This document shows positions 21,701 through 34,000 of a stretch of DNA of 64,000 nt, in pieces (within the stretch, counting starts at the first letter, position 1; each line of letters starts with the position of its first letter). The DNA is taken from assembly GCA_014155875.1 (NCBI GenBank), contig JACEFZ010027761.1, forward strand, positions 112,001-176,000, written 5' to 3'. Source of the DNA: Cepaea nemoralis. Taxonomy: Eukaryota > Mollusca > Gastropoda > Stylommatophora > Helicidae. The notes beneath the pieces were generated by a model. That model saw only the letters and a list, made by a program, of their open reading frames with translations, was not told the origin of the DNA and did no database searches. Both the position numbers and the translations under genes were made by a program.

Positions 21701-24700
21701 CAGCCCAACAAGTTAACCATCTCTTGGTCCGTTATTTAGACAACAGTTCTGTCAGATCATGTATGTAACTGTGAACATCAAAATAGGACAAGATTGAATG
21801 ATTGACCAGATTAATTCAGGGATTGTCTTTATCTCAGTGTAAAACTCATTCTCAACATCTGTGAAACTATTCATTAGTGCTCTGATCTCATTCTCAACAT
21901 CTCACTGTGAAACTATTCATTAGTGCTCGGATTTCATTCTCAATATCTCACTGTAGAACTATTCATTTGTACTTTTTCAAGATTTCTCTGTGAATTTATT
22001 CATTGTTGCTCAGATCTCATTCTCGTGATCTCACTAAGAGGTTCTCAGCTCAGTACATAAACTCAGGGATTGTCTTTATCTCAGTGTAAAACTCATTCTC
22101 AACATCTGTGAAACTGTTCATTAGTGCTCTGATCTCATTCTCAGCATCTCACTGTGAAACTATACATTAGTGCTCGGATCTCGTTCTTAATATCTCACTG
22201 TGAAACTATTCATTAGTGCTCTGATCTCATTCTCAACATCTCACTGTGAAACTATTCATTAGTGCTCAGATCTCATTCTCAACATCTCACTGTGAAACTA
22301 TACATTAGTGCTCAGATCTCGTTCTTAATATCTCACTTTGAAACTATACATTAATGCTCTGATCTCATTCTCAACAGCTGACTGTCAGCAACCGATGTCA
22401 CAGGCATTCTAGGATACTTCTCTCGCACCACACAAAAGACTTGCTAGTCGTACGAGAGGAATTGGTTACACATTTTATTGCCACTGGCTCTTTGTATCAC
22501 ATCAATGTACAACAAACAGTCGCTAACAAATCACACAAGAATAAATGCACAGAACGTCCTATCACTAGTTGTTTCCTAACCCTAACGTTAATCTATCTAC
22601 TCGGCTAACGAAACAAGCATCGCTAAGCGATGTTATCACTCTGAAGTCTGTGTCCCGTCTGATTCTACTCCGCGTGCTGTTTACACAGTACGCGGAAGGA
22701 CTCAGGGCGCACTACGGCTTTTTGCGTGCGGCCTCATTTAGCACGCTCGAGTAGTGGCCTCTCTTGAGTTACACTCTAGATTCACGTTGCCGTGATCATG
22801 CCGTGACCAGAGTGCTAATTCTCTGGTTGACACCTCCGTGTCTCATGAGAGAACTATTTAATAGTTCCCCTTCCTATCACCTACCCTGCCCTCATGTAGG
22901 GGCACTGAGTTACCTCTAATCTACTGGAGGTAGACCACTCATTCAGGGTGGTCTTCCTCCTCTATACTTGAGTCTTTGACACTGACTGTGAAACTATTCA
23001 TTAGTGCTCTGATCTCATTCTCAATATCTCACTGTAGAACTATTCATTTGTACTTTTTCAAGATTTCTCTGTGAATTTATTCATTGTTGCTCAGATCTCA
23101 TTCTCGTGATCTCACTAAGAGGTTCTCAGCTCAGTACATAAACTCTGTTGCATCAGTGAGATATACAAAGTGTGTATACCTGAATCCACACGTTTGTTTT
23201 TTAGTTTAGTTGATGGATCAACATCACAGCACATGGGTGTAACCCAGAAGTGTTCCGTTCTACTCCTAACTCAAGCTTGAGTCCAGAGAATCTCAGCTCA
23301 GTGCACAAACTCTGTAGCACCGGCGAGGATCCTGAAATACTTTGGGTAGATTTTTAACTCAAAATTTTTCGATTTCCAACTGCCAAGGGATATTTTACGT
23401 GCGCAACAATACACAGAGACCAGGGGAAATTTTGTTACTAGAAGTCCACATGAAAACATTCCGGCCCTCACCGGGGCTTGAACCCGGGACCTCCAGCACT
23501 CATGGCAGACACCATACCTTGAGACCACTCAGCCCCTGAAGCCCCTGCATACTCTAAATAGCCTGTTATGGTGGGTCTTCAAATCTGAAAATTTTTCAAG
23601 ATTTCACTGTAGAATCTTATATATAAAACTTCTTTGATATAACATGGAAAAACATGGCTCAACATAATTAATACAGTACACATTAATAATGCTCCCTAAA
23701 CAACTATAACCTTTCCAGTCATCTTTGTTCTTCACTAAGATTAAGGTTTCTCAAACGAATGTGTGATTAGTTGACCTAGAGCTGCTTGCTCTTGAGGACT
23801 CTTGCTTCCCATGCCTGGCAGAAAGTCCAGGTCTCAATTCAATTTCCATGTCTTTCTCAAGTTCCTGCATCAGATGTTCAGTTGTAAATTCTCATCCTTG
23901 ACTTGGGGATGTAAATTACAAGTACTTCTGAAGTCGGAGTGAGTTTGTCTGATAGCGAGGAACACAGGCAAAAGGGAAAGCTAATCTACATACAAAAATC
24001 TGTCCAATGCTCCAAAATTAGTAGTGTGTATATATACTACGCTTGAGTTAAAGGCTAACAAATGCACACACAAAAATGTCCACCTTAACTTCATCCCAGT
24101 AAATGGTTATTATTATTCTAAACCACACTGCTGCTTAGCAAGGGTGTGAGGAGTCAAAGCTTGCTTTGTTGCTTCATATCTGTGTTTGCATAGTACAGCT
24201 TGATGTACTCTTGATGTTGTCTATCCATCATTTTCTTTGTCTTCCTCTGGTTCAGTAACTAGATCTGTTTTAATTGTATACAGTTATTGGTATTGATTTA
24301 GGCTTCATTCTCATAACATGTCCGGCACACTTTATTTACTGTCTCTCGATGAAGTAAACGCATGATGTTACACCTATCATATTTCTAATTTGTTCTTATT
24401 ACTATTGACATCTTGCCGTCTTGTCAGATGATAGTTTGTTACATTGTGCTTCAAAAACAAGACATAATAACCTCTTGCCTAGTTTACTCCAGAGGAAAGA
24501 TAACACCAAATCACCTGGAAAAAGCCATGCTAAAGAAGCTGCTGGATCAGCAAAGCAATGCTCTAACTTTGCACCTGTCGGAGCTTCAATTACCTTCTTA
24601 TAACCTTAATTATAATCAGACACATAATAATTTGAGTATTTGTAAAAATTGTAGCATTATGTATACAATTATAGCATTTGTAAAGTGTGATATACTGTAG

Positions 24701-27700
24701 TGTGGTATTGTATAATATGAATATTTTTGTAAAACAAAAAATAAACAATATTTTTCTTTCTTTTCTAGTTAAATGTGAAAGATGTGCATATCAGATACGA
24801 AGATGACAAAATGAATCCGTCCTGTCCCTTTGCTTGTGGGATAGTCATCAAGAACCTCAGTATACAGAGCACAGATGCATCATTGGTCAGTTCTGGCTTT
24901 TTCTTCACTTTGGAATACATTTATATTGTCCAGCCATTTATGATTAATATTTCTGCTGAAGATCTGACTACAACCTTCAGTTTTAATGATGAGATTGAGA
25001 TTATGTTGCCATTACATCCTATGGGCAACAACCCCTTTCAAATTAATATCTGAAATATAGCTATTTCTGTCACAGAATTATTAATCTGAGGCTGGGGTGA
25101 GCCCTAATTATGACTTCTCTTCTGAGGTTGAAAGGGGTGGAGGTAATTGTCAACTTATTAATTTTTTAGAAATATCCAGCCTAAACATTTTATTTTGCTG
25201 ATTGACAAAAAATACATTGTGAGTCATAAGGAAGTTAATAACATAATAAAAGCCATAATTGTGTTATTTGGACTGTTAAATACTTGGTTGTGTGTGTGTG
25301 GCTGGCTCATAATCATCAACATTGGGAATCATTACCAAATCAAAGTCAGACTTAGACTGGTTGTAACAGCTCAGAGGTTAAACAGTATTAAGAATCTATC
25401 ACACAACACCAGCAAACAAATGACAGTGAAATATTTGAGAACATCTTTTCTATGGCAGCAAATTGATGTTAGTCATGGACTTTATTACAATCAGTAATGA
25501 AGAAAAACTGGTCCTTGGAACTTAAAATGTTACAGAAAAATTCTTTGAATATTGTGGACCTAGAAGAAGAGAAAATACCAACATTCTTCAAGATCTGAAC
25601 ATTGAGAAAATATATAGCAGTCCATAAATAGCATCATTTCTCAGAAACTGAAATACTTTAGCTGTATTGATTGATTGATTGATTGATTTAGGAATCGACA
25701 TCACAGCATTCGGGGCATTCCCATAAGTGCTCCGTCCCCATCCTCAGCAGCCAGCGAAGAGTTCCAACACTAATAGTACCAGTAGCAATCTGATTATAAG
25801 TCCGTCTCGCCTTTCCTCTGAGCGTTGAGTGTCAGCCAGATCCCTTCGTCACTCCTCGTTGTCTCATTCTTGCCAGACCATGGTAGTCCATTTGCTCCTC
25901 CGAGGTGTGCACGTGCTCCCACAAGGCCGCAACCACGTCTGCCTTGTCATGTATCAATACTCCACCAAGTTCTGCAGAGCCTGCCAATCTGTCCGCCTGT
26001 TCATTTCCCAGCACACCGGCATGCCCCGGAGAAAAGATCCAGGCGATGCTTGTCACCCGTGACCTCCGAAGCGAAGCAAGCCACTCCACACGAAGTCTGC
26101 CCGTCCTCACCCTCGTCAGCATGCTTTCTGAGTCAGTTACAATCACGGTGTGTGTGTGTGTGTATGTGTGTGTGTGTGTCGTATTCTCCATCCAGCGGAG
26201 AGCCGCAGTGACTGCCTCCACTTCTATTCTTAAGCTGGATGTTGTGGTATCATATGCCAGGCTCTCCTGCCCCAAACATCGACCATTAGCTTTGGCTATG
26301 AACCCCCAGCCACTTCTCTCACCTCTTGACACCGAACCATCTGTGTAGATAATCACATCATTCGAGTGAGCATTGTCCTGAATTAGTTGCTGGATTTCCA
26401 CTTCCGTGGCCCCTGCTGGCCACTCCCTGCACTCCCGGCTTAATGTGATTATAACTCTGCACAAGTCTAACTGCTTCGCTGGCACTCTGACCCACTCCTC
26501 TCCACGCCTAATGTTCTCCAAGGGGCACACCTGTCTGATCGTATCCTCCGCCTGAGCCATCCATGATTTCCCTCTTATCAGTCGCTGACCCTTAACTGCG
26601 TCCAGCGCCTCATGCAGTGGGTGGTCTGTGTCTGCAGCTACTCCTGAGGTATGCCTTCGCCTGCATCACCTTGAGCCTACCAGCAACAGTTGGCAGACCA
26701 AGGATGTAACGCATACACACTACTGGGGTGTCTCTAGTACATCCCAGAATGACCCGCATAGCTTCGTTCTGTATGCGCTCTAACTTCACCATCTGACTCT
26801 CTGAGACAGTGAGCAGACCTAATCCATAATCAATTACTGAGAGGATCAAGTGCTGGTATAGTGTGAAAAGCATTCTCTGCTCTGTGTCCATTGCAGCCAT
26901 AATTTTAAGTGCATTGAGTCCCTTTTGAGATTTTGTCACGACCGTCTCCACATGGTCCTTGAAGGATAGGCTCCTATCAAATGTGATCCCCAGATACTTC
27001 AGTTTGTTCTCTCTGCTGACATTTCTACTATCTATCTCGAGGCTTGGGACATCAGCTCTTATAAATCCTGTTGTCCAGAGAGCACCACAAAACAGCCGCC
27101 TTTTCCGGGTGGATGACAGCACTCATTTCTGTGCACCGGTCAATCACTTTATCTACTGTCGCCTGTAACTCCTGGGCTGTTTGCTCCCTATCTCTCCCCT
27201 GCCTATATGCAAGAATATCATCTGCAAATGTTAGTATTCTTCCAACCCCTGGTGCTTCTAGGTATGCAATCTTGCTCATATACACATTAAAGAGCACCGG
27301 TGAGACTGCAGATCCCTGTGGCAGTCCCTGGGTTAACATATGTGGCTCTGAGGTCCATGCGCCCAGACAAAGAGCAACCCGACGAGAGTGCAGGACGGCT
27401 GCCACCCAGTTCACCAACCAGGGATTGACCCCCTTCTCCATCAGTGCGGTCATCAAAATATCATAGCGAACTCTATTGTACGCATCCTCGAGATCAAGCG
27501 CTACTGCCATCGTTTCCTGTCTACTCTGGAACCCCTCATAAACATCAAAGGCAAAAGTGGCTGCATTAGACCAGGTATCTTTTCCTGGCCTGTAGCACCC
27601 CAGGCCTCTTGGAAGAAGCTTCCCGCTTTCCAAAAACTCTTGCAGCTTGACAGCGACTATCTTCTCTAAAACCTTCCCAAATGTATTTTGAAGGGTGATG

Positions 27701-28016
27701 ATCCTAAAGCCGCTAAGCTTTGATTATTCCTTGAATGGTTTTGGGAGAGGGATGAGATAGCTGTGCACCCAATCCTGCAGTACTGATGCTGTCCTAATGC
27801 TCTGGTTAAAGCAGTCGGTCATCTCCTCCAGGTCTGCTTCGCTCAAACCCTTCATGTGGCCATACCTGAACTTTAGCTGTATTGAACATTATAGTGGTTT
27901 GGTAGGGACAGTGATGAAGGACGTAGTTGTTGGAAGAAGGGGCGGGTGTCGATGACATGACCATGAATACGGGAATATTGCAGACATCTTGGGATTAAAT
28001 ATGCACCAGCGTCATT

Positions 28017-28058
<42 letters not shown>

Positions 28059-31000
28059 AAATATAATAAAATCATCAAGTGCCTTGCCGGCTGGTTTTAG
28101 CAATCACATTTCTTCACATCTTGTGATCTCCAGCAGCATGTATAAGTCTGTGTTTTATCCTCCCTCAGAATGTTGATTAACTATATTGGTTAAACTAATA
28201 ATGAAACCTGGACCACTGATTTGGCAGGGAGCTGTGGTAGTGCAGTGGCTAACATGATTGCCATCAGTCCAATCATCATGGGTTCAAACCTTTTTTTAAA
28301 GTGGATTTTTAAAATTGAAATGGATCGCAGGTTGACCCAGCCTAAAATTGGTACCAAAAAATGTTCTTAGAAGTAAAGGCATCCGGCATGATATTGACCA
28401 TATCACCTATCGAGTCTCGATTGGTTTATAACAATATGTGTTTAGCGCCACATGCCGAATACATCTCAAGGCATGTAAAAGGGTTCTTTACTTTACTTAC
28501 TGTCTTGGTCGACAAGCCACTGACAACTATGTGACTGCTCCTCCATCACAAGCCAAATAGACACACCTTGTTAAAAAATGATTACTTTGTCAGATTTCTT
28601 TAGCATGCTGAGACTAAATATAAAAGCTACAATCACGCATGACACATTGATTGATTCATGGGAAGAATTGTGAATCACATGTGTTGCACTTCATAGGTCA
28701 TAAGGGTTAAATTTATAGCTTTGCAGAAAAAAAAAATTATTTTTATTGATATGCCCTATTATAGGCGTACCATACAAAAGCAAAATTAATTTTATTCATT
28801 TGTATTTTTATTGAGACATTTCAGTTTGTGAGCCATTATTTAAGACATTTGTTTGCAGACTACCATACCAATCAAAATTATTTTTATACATGTGTATTTC
28901 TTTCAAACACCTATTTCTGTGAACCATTATTTAAGACCATATCAAGCAACATTTTTATTCATGTGTTTTTCTTTCAGACGCCTAAGTTTGTGAGTCACTA
29001 TGAGGCCAATGACATGTTTAAACTGGTGGATCTAACTGGGTTCAGCATCTATTGCGACTCAAATGTGACCATGTTGGGAGATTTGACAATGCACGAGTTG
29101 GCGGTAAGTACCATGGGTAAAGACTGGTGCTTGGCAGCAAGGCTTCTTACCTTCATGGCAAATACGTGTTGTTGGTGAATCATTTGGAAGACTGAGTTGT
29201 ACCTCGAAAGTGTGATGGATTTGTGTTAGGTTGTCTGAACCCTGGAACAGTCTTGCGTCTATAGGAGTGAGGTTGGCATAGAGAAGGTTAGACATTCAAT
29301 CCACAACTACAGAATCGGGGGAATATGTCATCCTTTTCTAATTTTTGTAATAATCCAGTCTTCAAAATGAACTGAACCAGGTCTGCATGAGCCAGAGATG
29401 GACATTCTAATCTCTGAGGCACCAGCCTCCCCACATTTGCTTTTCTGTCGCTTTGTTGGAATCATACATACAGATTTAATGAAACACGTGTTCGTTCTCA
29501 GTGAGGAAGCAGATAAATAACTTTTATATTATATTTTCATGTAGTTGTTTCGGTGTGTCTTTGTTGTTTCTGTGCTGATGAAGGCTTTGGTCACAGTTCC
29601 AAATTTGTTACTTGTGACTGTGTTCTAGTAAAGTTTACAACCTACTTCTCGTATTTTGGTGATTTCTTCCATTGTCTTTAAGAGTCTTTTAACACTGACG
29701 AGTGATGGTGGAAGTATTCAGGTTTCACTATGGTAGCAAAAGGAGAAGTAAATGAAGCTGGGTCCCTCCTCTTCATTAGCATCACCAAGTGCTTTAACAA
29801 AGCATGTATGTACGATAATCTCACACTCTCCGCTACATGACTCTCCACTTCATGTATCAATGCCTGCACTTATATCTGCCTTTGCCATGAGACATGACTG
29901 TTCAGGGTCTTCTCTATCAAACTTCCCCTGTTTCCTTTTCCATTCTAATCTTGCTAATGGTAACAATATTTTCCAGCTGTTAAGATTAATAGAAAAAAGA
30001 TATTGTCCCTGTAAAATTGTCTTTTATTGCATTAGCAGGCTTAATGAATAGTCTGTTGCATTTTATTACTTGTATCAAAGTTTTGATTTTGTTGTATTTA
30101 TATAGAAATGTTGAGGTGGCATTAAATGCTTTCTGTTAGTGCTGAATGTTTATGGCACTCATCAAACCCAGCACCCTACATTGTTGCCAACAGCTTCGGG
30201 CAGAGGAGCGCAGTTTGGAGGGTACAAGCCTTATCCTGGTGTGAGGAAATGCAACCAAAAGATTGCATGAAACAGATCATTACGCTCAGAGGTCATGACA
30301 GAGCAGACCAGGCCCTAAGCCTTGGTTGGGATCTGGTCTAGGATGGAAGCTCTGACAGGCGGACAGCTAAATCATTGCTTTTCTGATCCGGCCGCTTCTG
30401 CAGCTTGTCTTGTTCCAGATGTATTGGTATTCTCTTTCCTCTGGAGTAAACTAGGCAGGCTGAGAGAGGGATCATGATGCATGGGCAACACATGGTCTCT
30501 ACAATTCAGCCCATGTTTTATGCTATGGAGAGGTTATTATGCTTGTTTTGAAACATGTTTTGAAACAATGTAACAAATTTGTCTGCCGAGACGGCAAGGT
30601 GCCATCAGTACAGTATATATAAATATCACAGCGGCTGAGAAAGAGCAGAGATGGAAGTCATGGTTCATGGAAAATGAGGAGGAGGTCACCCAACACAATG
30701 GTGGACACAGAACAATAAAGACAACCTTTGCATGAAAATATATGAGGTGGGGAATTGACCAATGATCAATAGCTTTCTAGTGGGTTGTTCTAGAAGGGAT
30801 TGTCTACAAAGGATAATGATGATGATGATCTATTTCTAAATTTTTCTTTACTGAAATCATTAGTATTATATAGTGATCAGCAGGTCTGCATGGCTGAATG
30901 GGTAAGAACGCGAGTTCTTAAACATCTGTTGTGTTGATGCCGAGGTCAGCGGTTCATCCCCTACACCGGACAGCTGGACTAAAATGTTGACCTGTCGTTC

Positions 31001-34000
31001 TTGGCTTGGGGACGTAAATTACAAATACCTCTGAAGTCGGAGTGAGTTGGCCTGATGGCGAGGAACACTTTTAATAGGGAAAAATGCAAAGTTTAGTTCA
31101 TCACTACTATAACTTGAGTTCAAAATGAGCGAGCACCAAAAAAAAATGTAGTGTTTATTTTAAATTCTTAATAAGCTGTTATATTTGACAGAATCTACAT
31201 TATTTACATTTGTATTTTAATCACCTGTACGAAGTCTTCATATAATATTGTATTCCATTATGATTAAATCTTCAAGGCTATAATATTTGATTCTCAACAA
31301 TAACATCTCTTTACTTTATCCAAACAGGATGCATTAGAAAGAGATATGTATCTGTCCACGTCTTCTAGGTTTGAGGTAGGCAGATCATTTGTTATGTAGT
31401 AAAATTGATGAGAAAGTTAATATAAAATTTTGTTTTAAAAATGTAAAATTTTGTTTCGAAACAGTATATCCTGTAAATATTCAGATTTGTTAGTCCCATT
31501 TAGTACAAACTCATTACTCACAACAAGATATAAAAGTGGATGTTAATTGATAACATCCTTAATCTGATAACTGTTAAGTGCTTGAATGCCTCGAAGTCAA
31601 GTTTAGTTTATTATATTGATCATAAACATCACAGTGATTCAGAAAGAACAGTATGGGAAGCATGGTTTCTGAAAGACGAGGCAGGGCCACTCAATCTTAT
31701 GTAAATAAAGTCAGTCAGTAAAGATAAGGCAGGGCCCACTCAACCCCGTGTAAAGTCAGTCAGTCAGTTAAGGACCCTTTTTCACACCTTAAGATTCATC
31801 AGGCATACAATGCTGGACCCGTATTTTTACGAATCTTTCAGTGCTCGGTGGGTCATGTGGTCAGTATCGTGTTGGCCATCTTTACTTTCCAAGACATTCA
31901 GTTTAGGGGAGACTAGGTCATTTTTAAAAATCTGAATTCACCCAGCTGTGGCTTGAACCTATGACCACCGGGCCAGCAGCCGAGTTTCTCACCAATCTTA
32001 TGGTGGAGATTTATGACACACCGGGCTAGAATATATATGGGCCAGGAGAACTGGTGGGGGATAGAGTCTTTCTAATGGGCATTGGTGAGAGTGAAGTGTT
32101 GTGCCCTTATCAAAGAAATGTCGAAATGTCGTTATCAGGAAGGGATTATACCATCTCTCTCCGTTTGTTTTAAAATATTAATGTTTCTTGTCCTTTGTAG
32201 GACATTACGATCAACCCCAGGTAGATTTTCTAGGCAATTTTACATTCAGTAGTTTGCCATTGCCTTCTGAACAAAGTCAACGTTTAAGTCCAACTTAATG
32301 CTATAAAAAATTCATAGTATCCATAACATGGTTTGTACCAGGGTGGCTTGAGGTAGAGGTGTACTTCATGGCTCTAAGCAAAGCCTAAATACTGCATGGT
32401 GACAGCCTGGGCAAGCTGCCTTTAATCCTCACCATAATCCAGGCAGATAGCACATGTGGCATACAAACGCCATTATGGAATATAGCTGCGCTATCTACAA
32501 CTTGTTGATCACATAAACCTCTCATAAGCTGTAGATACATTGGTTGTTATAGAGGGGCTCCTTGAGACTTGATTAGAGTTGTAGTGGCCCTGTTAAGGTG
32601 AAAAGATTGAAAGAAACACTATTAGGCAACAGGTTGTAGAATTCATTAGCTGTTGCCTGTTGGCATATTGAGAGTTTAATCTCTATATATAAAACAGAGT
32701 GTATGTGGTTTTGTGTGTTTGTGGGTAGCTATGTATTGGATGCGTTCGATAACAGTACATCCGATTGAGATGAAATTTTCTACACGTCTTCCTTTCATTC
32801 CTGTGCAACCGACTATAATAGTTTCTTAGTGTAAAATCTTCTACTTATTTAATATTTACGTTTTCATTTTTCATTATATAATTTCTATATAGCAGGGGGA
32901 CTTCACTCTAGAAAAGTTATTTCAAGGGGCATAACTTTTAATAACATTTCTATATACTTTATAGTCATATTGTTGGACTTACTTGCACTATTGTTAAACT
33001 CTTTGTCTATAGTTATTTTCAGGCATATGAGTTATAATAAATAACGATATAATCTTTAAGGCATTTTCAAAGTTTTCATAAAAATAATGCATAATGCATA
33101 ACATTGTAACCCATCTTTTTCTGCTTAAAGAACTTATCAACTGTCATGTCGGTGATTAAAAAAAATAATGAATGGTGTGTGGAAGGACATTCTTTTAAGT
33201 TACTGTGCGCCAGGAGCTGGGCGAAACCACGCCGGGTCAGATAGATAGACAGACAGACAGATAGTCGGGAACGGAAGCTTATTTGACTACTTATATGAAT
33301 TAAATGACATGCTCCCCACCAGGGACTGGGTGAAGCCGGGCCGGGTCAGACAGACAGACAGTCGGGAACGTGAGAGCTTATATGACTACGTATATGAATT
33401 AAATGAGATGCTCTCCACCAGGGACTGGGTGAAGCCGGGCCGGGACAGACAGACAGACAGATAGACAGACAAACAGATAGTCGGGAACGGGAGAGCTTAT
33501 ATGACTACGTATATGAATTAAATGAGATGCTCCCCACCAGGGACTGGGTGAAGCCGGGCCGGGTCAGACAGACAGATAGTCGGGAACGGGAGAGCTTATA
33601 TGACTACTTATATGAATTAAAAGAGATGCTCCCCACCAGGGACTGGGTGAAGCCGGGCCGGGTCAGCCAGACAGACAGACAGACAAACAAGCAGACAGAC
33701 AGACTGATAGATAGATAGATCCCCTTCAGGGCCTGGGCGAAGCCGGGCCGGGTCAGCTAGTTATTTTATAATTGTATTGGAATTCCAACACAGATATCTT
33801 TGTACCAGACATAATATCTTTGTGCTGTAATATGAATATAGATATATATTGTGCAGTAATTGATGTTCCATATAGATGTCTTTATACTGTAATATGTTTC
33901 TTTATACATATCTTTGTGATGTAATATCTGTTTCTATACATATCTTTGTGATGTAATATCTGTCTGATATAGATATCTTTGTACTGTAATATCTGTCCAT

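Larger units (their letters stand above)
25671..27869 (-). mobile_element. 5'-truncated LINE with RNase H (I/Nimb-like), 16-bp TSD
   Basis: A minus-strand retroposon bounded by ACTTTAGCTGTATTGA at 25655-25670 and 27870-27885. It ends in (AATC)n after a 3' UTR. Coding order is reverse transcriptase (27633-27052, with [12 protein letters not shown]), connection region (27122-26610) and RNase H (26560-25832). The frame is broken near 27060 and 26645, and a stop lies near 27718. The endonuclease is lost by 5' truncation. Confidence 0.9.

Noticed and set aside
22383..22981. DNA transposon with 8-bp TSD (CTGACTGT)
   Set aside because: The 8-bp match includes the first TGT of the element; TG...CA ends with a 5-bp CTGAC duplication and an AATAAA site fit an LTR better.
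23205..23545. Possible tRNA gene on the minus strand
   Set aside because: A and B boxes are visible, but the acceptor stem and anticodon arm are not, and the body is shared with several SINE copies.
24886..25053. Continuation of the VPS13D exon 6 frame past the donor
   Set aside because: Homology ends at TDASL, a good GTCAGT donor follows, and exon 7 continues the protein in phase.
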